A program made the position numbers and the translations under genes. Of a DNA stretch of 64,000 bases, positions 52,765 through 60,547 are shown in pieces (within the stretch, counting starts at the first letter, position 1; each line of letters begins with the position of its first letter). This DNA is from Thermoanaerobacterales bacterium. GTDB taxonomy: Bacteria; Bacillota; Thermosediminibacteria; Thermosediminibacterales; Tepidanaerobacteraceae. The notes under the pieces were generated by a model. It made no database searches. It was given only the letters and a program-made list of their open reading frames with translations, and was not told where the DNA came from. Location: contig DUMA01000005.1 in assembly GCA_012840135.1 (NCBI GenBank), positions 62,001 through 126,000 of the forward strand. The letters run 5' to 3'.

Positions 52765-53112
52765 TCACCCAACTCTAACATTATATCGGCTGCAGCTTTC
52801 AGCCACTTTATCTGCTTCGATTTCGAACGGTTGATGATGCATGTCTAGTCCGACGATATATCCTGCTTTTGGCATATCTTTGATTATGTGCTTTATTTCG
52901 TGTATAAAAACTTTGCATTGGGTTTCGTAGTTTATGTTGCCGTTAAGTGCCAGGTGGTAGTAGCCTTTCCTGCTCACATATGTAAAGCCATACACGGTGG
53001 GCGGGAGGTTTGCAATGGTTACCCGTATGCCGAATGAATTCATAACTTCATAAAATGGCATGGTGCCATCCGTTAATGCCCTGAACAGGGGTTCATCTAA
53101 AAGCTCGAACAT
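52765..53112 (-). CDS. immA: ImmA/IrrE-type metallopeptidase
   Basis: 115 residues. The zinc motif HEIKHIIKD (HExxH) near residue 71 and the downstream acidic region EIEADKVAE give the metallopeptidase site. ImmA-type proteases cut the Xre repressor of mobile elements after DNA damage and so start excision. The Xre repressor gene lies about 360 bp upstream on the same strand, with one small gene between. Confidence 0.8.
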   Translation of the reverse strand: MFELLDEPLFRALTDGTMPFYEVMNSFGIRVTIANLPPTVYGFTYVSRKGYYHLALNGNINYETQCKVFIHEIKHIIKDMPKAGYIVGLDMHHQPFEIEADKVAESCSRYNVRVG

Positions 53113-53137
53113 TCTGCAGCCCCCTTAAGTCGAGAGT

Positions 53138-53446
53138 TTATCTTATGCGGCGCAATATTACTTCTTCGTGTTTTGATACTTCTGCTTCGATTCTGTCCAG
53201 TTTATCGCTGTTCTGTTTATATCCATCGAACAGGGCCGAGAGTTTCTCGCCGTGTTCATGTTCGATTTTAACCACGGTTTTTTCAACCTTGTCAATTCTT
53301 TGTTCTATCTGATTAAATCTTTCATCTACCTGGTTAAATCTTTCCCGCATTTCTGATTTCATTCCATCCATGTCAATAGTCAGTTTGCTTACTTGAGCAA
53401 GAACAAGTTCCAGTAACTCCCTATCTGATGCATTATTATTGCTCAT
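53138..53446 (-). CDS. Small coiled-coil protein
   Basis: 102 residues from the ATG at 53446, 9 bp after AGGAGG; an ATG at 53455 abuts that site. Heptad-rich throughout (ERFNQVDERFNQIEQRIDKV). It resembles the repeat-type coiled-coil protein at 8.9 kb in style but has no tandem repeats. Unknown role, in the same operon as the repressor and ImmA. Confidence 0.65.
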   Translation of the reverse strand: MSNNNASDRELLELVLAQVSKLTIDMDGMKSEMRERFNQVDERFNQIEQRIDKVEKTVVKIEHEHGEKLSALFDGYKQNSDKLDRIEAEVSKHEEVILRRIR

Positions 53447-53467
53447 AGCTCTCATCCTCCTATTTTT

Positions 53468-53878
53468 TTATAAATCATCATTTGCGGCCTCTTCGTCCTC
53501 AATGGCCTTTATTACCCGAATTATTTTTTTAACGTCATTCGGCGTCATTTCTCGAATCTGTTTGAAAAGAAGCTTTAGGTCCTCGCGCTCCTTCAACTCA
53601 TTCCAGAACTGCGCCAGCTCCGGATCATCGGAGACGGAGTCGGTGATTTTATCGGCAGTGGAGGGGGTGTCGAGCTGATCGTCTTTGTCCGACAGAAAAT
53701 AATTAACCGGAACCCCTAGAGCTTTTGCAATAGCTTCGAGGGTTGATAAAGAAGGATTACTTCGTCCTGATTCTATATCAGCAATAAATGAATGCGAAAT
53801 GTGCGCTAATTTCCCTAATTCTCTTAGTGAAAGGTTTTTTTCTGTTCTGATTTTCTTCAACTTTTCGCCTAACAACAT
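53468..53878 (-). CDS. Xre-family repressor with C-terminal regulatory tail
   Basis: 136 residues from the ATG at 53878, 9 bp after GGAGG. HTH at residues 1-60 (KNLSLRELGKLAHISHSFIA, DIESGRSNPS), then a charged tail of about 70 residues (ELKEREDLKLLFKQIREM). It is the probable main repressor of the element and the target of the ImmA-like protease. Its HTH is closely similar to that of the divergent small repressor, so both should read similar operators. Confidence 0.88.
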   Translation of the reverse strand: MLLGEKLKKIRTEKNLSLRELGKLAHISHSFIADIESGRSNPSLSTLEAIAKALGVPVNYFLSDKDDQLDTPSTADKITDSVSDDPELAQFWNELKEREDLKLLFKQIREMTPNDVKKIIRVIKAIEDEEAANDDL

Positions 53879-54103
53879 TATATATCCTCCGTTCGATAAT
53901 ACCATACAAGATTATTATATAATTTGGCATTGCAAATGTATATATAATTAATGTATGTAAATAACGAACAAAATACTGAGATATAATAAGATAATAGCTT
54001 TTAATTTGGTATAAATAGTTTAAAACGGTCGTGAATAACGAACTTGGCATTTTACAAACGGTCGTTATCAACATACAATAAAAATGAAGGGAGGCTAAAA
54101 AAC
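53879..54103. promoter_or_regulatory. Divergent repressor control region with operator repeats
   Basis: 225 bp between the two Xre genes. AAACGGTCGT occurs at 54023 and 54056 (33 bp apart, three helical turns). AATAACGAAC occurs at 53960 and 54034 (74 bp, seven turns), and its inverted relative ATTATCGAAC is at 53891-53900 on the minus strand close to the repressor start. The layout resembles a lysogeny switch. Confidence 0.6.
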
Positions 54104-54367
54104 GTGATAGGAACCACGCTTAGAAGACTAAGAAAACAAAAAGGGTTTACTTTGCGAAAATTTGCAAAGCTTTCGGGACTATCGCATAGTTTTATAAGCG
54201 ATATAGAAAATGGTCGTTGTAATCCATCGATTGAAAGTTTACAAAAGATAGCAAATGCTTTAGATGTAAAGCCTCATATTTTTTTGACTGAATCGGTCGT
54301 TGGAAACGACCTCGATAAAAAACCAACCAGCAAACTGCATGATTTATATATTCGACGGTTGGATTAA
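54104..54367 (+). CDS. Small Xre-family regulator, divergent
   Basis: 87 residues from the GTG at 54104 after GGGAGG; an earlier in-frame start at 54044 has no site and would reach into the operators. A single HTH (KGFTLRKFAKLSGLSHSFIS, DIENGRCNPS) and a short tail. It is the Cro-like partner of the repressor transcribed the other way. Confidence 0.83.
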   Translation: MIGTTLRRLRKQKGFTLRKFAKLSGLSHSFISDIENGRCNPSIESLQKIANALDVKPHIFLTESVVGNDLDKKPTSKLHDLYIRRLD

Positions 54368-54429
54368 TTCTCCTTCGCTTTAACAGGACACAATCGTCTT
54401 TGCATATTATATCCCAGGGGGTGGACGTA

Positions 54430-54600
54430 ATGGCTTTGGTTAAGGAATACAAGCTCGGGAATACAAAAATAGAAATTTATGATGATGCATATAAGGATAA
54501 AACCCAGGAGGATATAGACCGGATACTTAAACGAATAGCAAATATTATTTCAAAATCAGTATATTCCGCCGGATATGAAGAAAAAACAGGAGGCGCATAA
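54430..54600 (+). CDS. Small hypothetical protein of the element
   Basis: 56 residues from the ATG at 54430, after GGGGGTGG. Acidic with a helix (EDIDRILKRIANIISKSV). No recognised family. First of a run of short early genes downstream of the Cro-like regulator. Confidence 0.65.
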   Translation: MALVKEYKLGNTKIEIYDDAYKDKTQEDIDRILKRIANIISKSVYSAGYEEKTGGA

Positions 54601-54601
54601 G

Positions 54602-54766
54602 TTGAAACAGAAACATATCGATTTTGCAAATATTGAAGTTAATATCCTCGTGCGGCCCGAAAATAAAACTGCCGTTAAAAAGGCGATAGAACAGCTTGTT
54701 TTATGGGGAGCGATAGGTAACTATGAGAAGAAGGATATTATAAAAAGAATTAATGAAGTGGGGTGA
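54602..54766 (+). CDS. Small hypothetical protein of the element
   Basis: 54 residues from the TTG at 54602, 9 bp after AGGAGG. It contains VNILVRPENKTAVKKAIEQL and KKDIIKRINEV. Not recognised. It follows the previous stop by one base. Confidence 0.55.
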   Translation: MKQKHIDFANIEVNILVRPENKTAVKKAIEQLVLWGAIGNYEKKDIIKRINEVG

Positions 54767-54801
54767 TGCCCCAAAATTTTTAACAGAAGGAGGGACAAGC
54801 A

Positions 54802-54945
54802 GTGTGGATATCATTCCGGCCGATAAAGGATAAAGAGCTTGTTTTAAGGGTTGTTGACGGTCTGGTAAAGTACAGGCCAGTGAAGGTCCATAAAAGCGAA
54901 GATGGCTGGATCATAAGTATCAAGCTACAATATCGAGCGGCATAA
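54802..54945 (+). CDS. Small hypothetical protein of the element
   Basis: 47 residues from the GTG at 54802, preceded by AGAAGGAGGG. Sequence starts VWISFRPIKDKELVLRVVDG and is basic, rich in beta-type residues. Not recognised. Spacing of 35 and 13 bp to its neighbours and the strong ribosome binding site support it. Confidence 0.55.
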   Translation: MWISFRPIKDKELVLRVVDGLVKYRPVKVHKSEDGWIISIKLQYRAA

Positions 54946-54958
54946 AGGAGGTTGCAAA

Positions 54959-55510
54959 ATGGCATGGTCGAGTTGGTCGGAGCTTGAAGAAAGTTACAAA
55001 GGAACAGTATTAGCTCTGGAAGAAGCCAGGGCGAGGTTGATAAACGAATATAAGGGTGAAAATAATAGCTTTTGGTCTGACAAAGAGAATCTTGGCAGTA
55101 TGGTAGCTGATGTAACAGAAGTGGCCAGGATTCTCAAACAAAAAGTATTGTATGAGTTTAATTCATTATCAGCGGAAGAGCTGGCGTTTTTGACGGACAG
55201 GCAGCGGGAAATAGCTGAGCTTCGGCAGCGGTATAACTACTATGAGATAGCACAAATGACAGGTTTACGGCCCGATGAGGCGTTTCACATATTCCAGCAG
55301 GCCGTGGCAAAAATTAAAAAAATTAAACACTGGCAGGAGAATAACATACCGCTGGGCCTCAGTCCTCAGCAAGAACAGATATACATATTATACCGTCAAG
55401 GGAAGAAAACAAAAGAAATTGCTGAGATGCTTAAAACCTCATGTTCAAATGTCCGTTACCAGCTCACAACAATTAAAAAAAAGTTATTAGTAAAAACATG
55501 CAATAATTGA
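54959..55510 (+). CDS. Regulator with two sigma-70 region 4-like HTH motifs
   Basis: 183 residues. After a helical N-terminus, two helix-turn-helix regions: LTDRQREIAELRQRYNYYEI and LSPQQEQIYILYRQGKKTKE, each followed by a recognition-helix-like stretch (ALRPD type and TSCSNVRYQLTTIKKK). They resemble sigma region 4 or LuxR-type motifs. No region 2 is visible, so it is not a complete sigma factor. It could be a late-gene activator of the element (inference). AAAGGAGG precedes the ATG. Confidence 0.7.
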   Translation: MAWSSWSELEESYKGTVLALEEARARLINEYKGENNSFWSDKENLGSMVADVTEVARILKQKVLYEFNSLSAEELAFLTDRQREIAELRQRYNYYEIAQMTGLRPDEAFHIFQQAVAKIKKIKHWQENNIPLGLSPQQEQIYILYRQGKKTKEIAEMLKTSCSNVRYQLTTIKKKLLVKTCNN

Positions 55511-55588
55511 CCACACTACCAGTGTGTCCAAAAACAGGGAGCCGAAAGGCTTATTTATTTTGCCCATTAAAACCGGGAGGTGATATAA

Positions 55589-55942
55589 ATGGATATGAGG
55601 CTTTTCTCTATATTGGAAAAGCATGACAACTGGTCCAACGACGAAGGAGAAGAAAAAAACTTACAGGCCAAAGAGGCAATATGCGTTTTTTACGAGGAAT
55701 TGCTGAAATACAAGCCAGTAAAAGATGGAAAAGCTATTATTATTCATAAAAGAATGTTTAATGAGGTATGTGTCAAGATACTGGCAAATATAAAACAAGC
55801 CTTTAAGGAGCAGAAGTATATGAGGGCGGCTAATGAAATAATAACGCTAATGCATTATGAGCCAGGGAGAAGAATGGGAAGAACAATACATGAAAGTCTT
55901 AAAAAGCTGCTGAAAGAAGAATTGAGCCTGCAATCCTCATAA
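55589..55942 (+). CDS. Hypothetical protein
   Basis: 117 residues, mostly helical and charged, with YEELLKYKPVKDGKAIIIHK and IKQAFKEQKYMRAANEIITL. Starts after GGGAGGTG. No known family recognised. It lies 73 bp before ssb, in an operon with it. Confidence 0.6.
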   Translation: MDMRLFSILEKHDNWSNDEGEEKNLQAKEAICVFYEELLKYKPVKDGKAIIIHKRMFNEVCVKILANIKQAFKEQKYMRAANEIITLMHYEPGRRMGRTIHESLKKLLKEELSLQSS

Positions 55943-56015
55943 AAGGAAAAGGCTCATTTGTTTTGCATTAAAAAAACAACAACCCGCCGAAAGGCGGAAA
56001 AAGGAGAGGATAAAC

Positions 56016-56342
56016 GTGATTAATAACGTAACGCTTGTTGGCAGGCTTACCAAGGAGCCGGAATTAAAGGAGGCCAACAATGCTTCGGTTTGTTCTTTCA
56101 CTATTGCCGTGGATAGGAACTATAAAAACAGCGCAGGGGAAAGAGAAACTGATTTTATCCCTATCACAGCCTGGAGAAAGCTGGCCGAAATCTGTGCGAA
56201 GAATTTAAGTAAGGGAAGGATGGTGGGAATCACAGGCAGGATTCAAACGCGGTCATGGGATACCGAAGATGGTAAAAGGGCATGGGCAATGGAAGTGGTG
56301 GCGGAGAACGTGGTTTTCCTGGATAAAAAGAAAGATGACTAG
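56016..56342 (+). CDS. ssb: Single-stranded DNA-binding protein
   Basis: 108 residues from a GTG after AAAGGAGAGG. A single OB fold with the SSB motifs NNVTLVGRLTKEPEL, FTIAVDRNYKN and AWRKLAEICAKNLSKG. Shorter than chromosomal SSB (about 150-180) and without the Gly/Pro-rich tail and the acidic DDDIPF-type tip; it ends KKKDD. It points to single-stranded DNA being made by the element. The origin-like structure begins at its last codon. Confidence 0.9.
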   Translation: MINNVTLVGRLTKEPELKEANNASVCSFTIAVDRNYKNSAGERETDFIPITAWRKLAEICAKNLSKGRMVGITGRIQTRSWDTEDGKRAWAMEVVAENVVFLDKKKDD

Positions 56343-56467
56343 CTGTGGATACTGCCGGTCCTGATGGATTTGTGGGCAAGTCGGAAAAGCGTGACTTGCC
56401 CACAAGCTCCACAGGCCCTTGGATAAGTCTCGCAAGATGCTCGACTTATCCACAGTATCGCACAGCT
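56341..56467. other. Multi-armed inverted-repeat structure with DnaA-box-like sequence
   Basis: Outer stem: AGCTGTGGATACTG (56341-56354) pairs with CAGTATCGCACAGCT (56453-56467) with one bulged base. Arm 1: a perfect 13-bp stem (56370-56382 with 56393-56405) that continues with small bulges to 56357/56417. Arm 2: a perfect 10-bp stem (56420-56429 with 56443-56452). The result is a three-way junction. TTATCCACA at 56446-56454 equals the DnaA-box consensus and variants recur in the other arms (TGTGGATAC, TTGCCCACA). Confidence 0.75.
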
Positions 56468-56475
56468 TCTGCTAC

Positions 56476-56510
56476 TGTTTTTTTATATATATTTTTATTT
56501 ATTTTTTCCC
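56476..56510. other. AT-rich tract next to the structured region
   Basis: Almost pure A/T (TTTTTTTATATATATTTTTA and on), 9 bp after the multi-armed structure. It has the position and composition of a DNA unwinding element, if the structure is an origin. Confidence 0.45.
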
Positions 56511-56525
56511 TGGGGGTTGGACTGT

Positions 56526-56975
56526 ATGTTAAAGATTATACCCTGCAGCTTAAAGGAAGCAAATGAGTTCATTGATAATTTTCATAGACACCACGGTCCG
56601 GTGGTTGGACATAAATTTTCGATTGCAGCAGTGGATGAAAAGGGAAAAGTGAGGGGAGTAGCGGTAGCGGGCAGGCCGGTGGCCAGATTGTTGGACGATG
56701 GTTTTACGCTTGAGGTGACCAGGTTGTGCACTGACGGAGTAAGAAACGGTTGCTCATTTTTATATGGGGCTATTCGCCGCATCGCCAAAGATATGGGATA
56801 TAAAAAAGTTGTAACATATACCCTGATCACTGAACCGGGTTCATCTCTAAAAGCAGCAGGATGGAAATGCGTAAGTAAGACAAAAGGAGGTACCTGGAAC
56901 CGGCCAAAAAGTAAAAGAATTAGAATTGATAAACATCCCACCGTGCCGAAACTAAGATGGGAAGTTATCTTATAG
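56526..56975 (+). CDS. XF1762-like / GNAT-fold putative acetyltransferase
   Basis: 149 residues from the ATG at 56526 after GGGGGTT; a TTG at 56517 is the alternative. It contains EANEFIDNFHRHHGPVVGHK, GVAVAGRPVARLLDDG and LTLEVTRLCTDG-type strands, then NGCSFLYGAIRRIAKDMGYK, as in the XF1762 group common on phages and mobile elements. The GNAT-like fold suggests acyl transfer, but substrate and role are unknown. Confidence 0.75.
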   Translation: MLKIIPCSLKEANEFIDNFHRHHGPVVGHKFSIAAVDEKGKVRGVAVAGRPVARLLDDGFTLEVTRLCTDGVRNGCSFLYGAIRRIAKDMGYKKVVTYTLITEPGSSLKAAGWKCVSKTKGGTWNRPKSKRIRIDKHPTVPKLRWEVIL

Positions 56976-56993
56976 TCATTGGGAGGTGATATT

Positions 56994-57800
56994 TTGGGGC
57001 CTGTTTTGCGATATCCCGGGGCTAAATGGTCCATAGCGGATTGGATCATACAGCACTTTACGCCACATCAGGTTTATTTAGAGCCGTTTTTCGGCTCGGG
57101 TGCTGTATTTTTTAATAAGAGGCCTTCCAGAGTTGAGACCATTAATGATATTGACGGAGAGATTGTGAATTTGTTTCGCGTAATCAGGGAACGACCACAA
57201 GAATTGGCATCTCTGATTGAGATGACCCCCTGGGCGAGGGATGAGTATTACATGTCTTTTGAAAGGACCGGTCATCCTCTGGAAGATGCCCGCAGGTTTC
57301 TTGTGAGGTGCTGGCAGGCTCATGGGAGTGATTATGCGACCAAACCGGGATGGAGGCACTGTATTGCCGGGAGAGATGCAAGTTACAGCCCTGTATGGGC
57401 GCAGCTGCCGCAGAGAATTATGGAAGTTACTTACAGACTCAAAGATGCACAAATAGAAAATCAGCCGGCGGTAAAACTTATAGAAAGATACAGAAATCCA
57501 GATGTATTAATATATGCCGACCCGCCTTATATTTTATCCACCAGGGCAAGAAAACGCCGGTATACCTATGAGATGAACGACAGCGAACATATAGAGCTGC
57601 TTGAAGTACTGAATGAGCATCCGGGACCTGTTATTGTTTCAGGTTACTCAAACCAAATTTATGATAAGTATTTAAGACACTGGGTTAAGGAATCTATAAA
57701 AGCATTGGCTGAAAAAGGCCGGGTCAAAGAAGAAATAATCTGGATAAATCCCATTGCTGCCGAATATAACAGGCAATACAGTTTTTTAAGCGGCATATAA
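56994..57800 (+). CDS. D12-class DNA adenine methyltransferase (Dam-like)
   Basis: 268 residues from the TTG at 56994, 6 bp after GGGAGGTGA. SAM motif LRYPGAKWSIADWI at the start and FFGSGAVFFNK, and the catalytic motif DPPY in YADPPYILSTR near residue 175. It methylates adenine N6 in an unknown target. No restriction enzyme is adjacent, so it is probably a protective or regulatory methylase of the element. Confidence 0.9.
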   Translation: MGPVLRYPGAKWSIADWIIQHFTPHQVYLEPFFGSGAVFFNKRPSRVETINDIDGEIVNLFRVIRERPQELASLIEMTPWARDEYYMSFERTGHPLEDARRFLVRCWQAHGSDYATKPGWRHCIAGRDASYSPVWAQLPQRIMEVTYRLKDAQIENQPAVKLIERYRNPDVLIYADPPYILSTRARKRRYTYEMNDSEHIELLEVLNEHPGPVIVSGYSNQIYDKYLRHWVKESIKALAEKGRVKEEIIWINPIAAEYNRQYSFLSGI

Positions 57801-57816
57801 AAGAGGTGATAATAAA

Positions 57817-58521
57817 GTGACCGATACTATAATAACGACCTGGTGGAGTGCCGCCGGCGGTGTAGGCAAAACCACTCTTGCTGTAGCTCATGCCCAGGAA
57901 CTTGCAAAGCAGCATAAGGATGACGTTGCCCTGATGGATTTTAGTGAGGCCAGGCCAGATATATACAAACTTCTAGACCAGGCTTTTTTAGATCCGAATA
58001 AAGTTTTAAATGCTATCGAAAATGGTGCGATAGCAAATATAAAAGATTTTATGTCTAAAAAAGGCAATATGTATGTTTTTACAGGGATCCCTTTAGAACA
58101 ATTTGAGATGTTCCAGGAAAAGCATTTTTCGGCCATTATCCGGTCTGCTAAAGAAAATTTCAAACACATTATCATCGACACAAATGCCGGAATATTTTTC
58201 TCGGCCACAGCGGCAGCCCTTAAAGCCAGCGATAAGATAAACGTTGTTTTAAGACCGGATATCCTCTGTTTGGAAGATACGGCGACGATGATCAATTTTC
58301 TGTCCGAACGGTGGGGTATAGACATAAACAGATTCAGATTTAATCTCAACCGAATCTTGCCTGGGAATCTGGATCTTGAAACTGCCGAAAGAGTCCTTGG
58401 AAGGGAGATTATAGAAATATCCTTAAAACTGGGGAAAATACAAATGCCTTTTAAGAAGCCTAAAAAGGGCTTTTTTAATTTCCTGGAAAGGAGTATACAC
58501 AATGCTTATAAATCCGTTTGA
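57817..58521 (+). CDS. cpaE: CpaE/TadZ-like ParA-family ATPase
   Basis: 234 residues from a GTG after AAGAGGTGA. Walker A AAGGVGKTTLAVAHA near residue 14, without the signature Lys of standard ParA/MinD motifs, as often in CpaE/TadZ; further VALMDFSEARPDIY and HIIIDTNAG (Walker B). TadZ/CpaE positions the Tad pilus machine. It overlaps the ATPase gene by 20 bp. The receiver-like N-domain of many CpaE proteins is missing. Confidence 0.82.
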   Translation: MTDTIITTWWSAAGGVGKTTLAVAHAQELAKQHKDDVALMDFSEARPDIYKLLDQAFLDPNKVLNAIENGAIANIKDFMSKKGNMYVFTGIPLEQFEMFQEKHFSAIIRSAKENFKHIIIDTNAGIFFSATAAALKASDKINVVLRPDILCLEDTATMINFLSERWGIDINRFRFNLNRILPGNLDLETAERVLGREIIEISLKLGKIQMPFKKPKKGFFNFLERSIHNAYKSV

Positions 58522-59623
58522 GGTCCGTCCTGATAACGAAGCAGAACCGGAAAAGCCCCCAAAAGACTTAGCTGGCGAAATTGTAGACGAGCTGGTCATG
58601 AATAAATCCGAACTAATTACCGCCGTCCAGGAAGAAAAGGCATCAAACGACACTCTCATACAAGAGATTAGAAATATCATCCGGGATAAAAAAATATGGG
58701 TTGAGGATTTAACATATTTTGCCAAAAGAGTAGCAGATATCCTTTTCGGTTACGGCATACTTCAGCCGTATATCGATGACCCTGATATATCCGACATACT
58801 GGTGAATTCCAAAAACGTGGTATTCATAAAAAAATTCGGTACAAAGCTTAGGGTGCCGGTGGACTTCGGAAGTGAAGAAAATCTTCTGAAATACTGCTAT
58901 AAAGTTGCGGCCATGTGTGGAGGCAAGCTGGATGAAAACTCTAACGCTGAAGCGGTTTTAACGGATAGAAAACGTAATATGAGGATAGTTATATCTCTGA
59001 AGCCTGTAAATGTTTTGTCGCCGTCCATCTGCATCCGTAAGCCCACTACCGGTTACACCCTGGCCGAGCTGGTGGACAAAGGTATGATTACCCAGAGCGA
59101 AAAAACATTCTTTGAAACTGCTGTAAAGGAACGGAAAACAATAGTCATTGCCGGTAAGGGAGGCAGTGGGAAAACTACGCTGTTGGGTGCTTTGATTGAT
59201 GAAATGCCGGAATATGAAAGGGGGCTTTTAATCCAGGAGACTTTCGAGATTAAACCGAGGCATCCTGATGTGGTCTGTAAACTGGTAAAGCTGTCGGATA
59301 ATCCCGAAGTGAAGGATTATACTCTCTTTGAACTGACAAAGATAGGGCTGCTGATGTCCCTGGACCGTATTTTCATCGGTGAGATTAAGGACAGGGAAGC
59401 CTTTGACTTTTTCAATGCGGTATATACCGGCCATACCGGGTCCATGGCCACGGTTCATGCCAATTCTGCCGGAGAGGTGGTAAACAGACTTGTGCAGCTG
59501 ATGAAAAGGTGCGGGACGGATATTCCTTTTGATGACCTGAGAGAAATGCTTTATTCGTCCCTGGACCTTGTTGTGTTTATGAAGGACTATAAAGTCGTCG
59601 AGATTGAAGAGGTGAGGGAGTGA
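58502..59623 (+). CDS. tadA: TadA/CpaF-family pilus assembly ATPase
   Basis: 373 residues. Secretion ATPase of the CpaF type: N-terminal DPDISDILVNSKNVVFIKK, Walker A GKGGSGKTTLLGAL near residue 218, Walker B SLDRIFIGEIKDREAFDF and the His-rich TGHTGSMATVHANS. It powers assembly of Flp-type pili at the inner face of the membrane. GGAAAGGAG precedes the ATG. Confidence 0.93.
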   Translation: MLINPFEVRPDNEAEPEKPPKDLAGEIVDELVMNKSELITAVQEEKASNDTLIQEIRNIIRDKKIWVEDLTYFAKRVADILFGYGILQPYIDDPDISDILVNSKNVVFIKKFGTKLRVPVDFGSEENLLKYCYKVAAMCGGKLDENSNAEAVLTDRKRNMRIVISLKPVNVLSPSICIRKPTTGYTLAELVDKGMITQSEKTFFETAVKERKTIVIAGKGGSGKTTLLGALIDEMPEYERGLLIQETFEIKPRHPDVVCKLVKLSDNPEVKDYTLFELTKIGLLMSLDRIFIGEIKDREAFDFFNAVYTGHTGSMATVHANSAGEVVNRLVQLMKRCGTDIPFDDLREMLYSSLDLVVFMKDYKVVEIEEVRE

Positions 59624-59629
59624 GTCGTT

Positions 59630-60535
59630 CTGAGATTCATATTTGCGGCAAATGCTGTTTTGCTTTTTACTGCAGGTTATTTACTGCTTGACATAAAGTT
59701 AAACGTTTCCCGGTTTAAGCGCTTTTACTTCAGGGAATACGATAAGATTTTAAAGAAAGTCCTGGGAAACAGCGGCTTTTTAAAGAGAAGATATGACGAC
59801 ATCCGGAATGTCATACTGCGGTCGGGGATAAAGAATTACATACCGCTGGATGCTGGTGTATTTATCGTTTTGTGTATGGGTTTATTCGTAATGGTGTTTT
59901 TCTTTTTTAGAAAATTGGGCATCATGGCGGCTTTGATGTATGCGGGAGCGGCGGTATATGTGCCGTTTGCCGTTCTGTCTTTTATGACCGTGTTGAATCA
60001 GAGAAAGTTAAAAGGTATGTATCTAAACTTCCTGAGCACTTTTTCGGGGTTTTTTAACATCGAAGGAAATATGGTAAATTCCATAAAGTCAACTTCAGAG
60101 TATGTCGGAGAGCCTTTGCGGTCCATACTCAGAAGGCATGTGATGGTGTACGAAAGGTCGATGAAAAGTATGGAGGAATTTTTGGACGGAATTATGGCAG
60201 AAATAAGCGACAGGGAGTTCAGGAAGTTTTTTAAGTTTGCAAAGCTCCACGCAAAATACGGCGAGAATTTCGGTAAGGCTTTATTCAAGCTTCGGGAGCA
60301 GGGGGAAAAGCTTTCAAACGTGGAGAGCATGAAAGGAGCCGGTTCTTCCGTGGGGACCATGGTAATACTGCTGATGGTAGTAATAAATCTTTTGTTGATA
60401 TTAAATCTCTCCAATGACCCGGATGTGGTGTACACCCTTAAAAATACCATGACGGGGCAGGTGATAGCGGTTTCAAATGCGGCGGCGATTATTTTCGGGC
60501 TTTATATGATCAAGAATATCAATTCAGCAGGTTAG
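59630..60535 (+). CDS. tadB: TadB-like pilus assembly membrane protein
   Basis: About 301 residues. Type II secretion F-domain protein: membrane helices near the N-terminus and around 80-125, cytoplasmic region, and two C-terminal helices (VGTMVILLMVVINLLLILNL, VSNAAAIIFGLYMIKNIN). A TTG at 59660 would cut the first helix; the frame is open to a CTG at 59630 right after GGTGAGGGAGTGAG, which gives LRFIFAANAVLLFTAGYLLL, so I use that start. Works as the membrane platform with TadC. Confidence 0.8.
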   Translation: MRFIFAANAVLLFTAGYLLLDIKLNVSRFKRFYFREYDKILKKVLGNSGFLKRRYDDIRNVILRSGIKNYIPLDAGVFIVLCMGLFVMVFFFFRKLGIMAALMYAGAAVYVPFAVLSFMTVLNQRKLKGMYLNFLSTFSGFFNIEGNMVNSIKSTSEYVGEPLRSILRRHVMVYERSMKSMEEFLDGIMAEISDREFRKFFKFAKLHAKYGENFGKALFKLREQGEKLSNVESMKGAGSSVGTMVILLMVVINLLLILNLSNDPDVVYTLKNTMTGQVIAVSNAAAIIFGLYMIKNINSAG

Positions 60536-60547
60536 GAGGTGGACTAA

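Noticed and set aside
56341-56467. tRNA gene or ordinary terminator
   Set aside because: Arms do not fit a cloverleaf with T-loop or anticodon features, and no T-run directly follows the outer stem.
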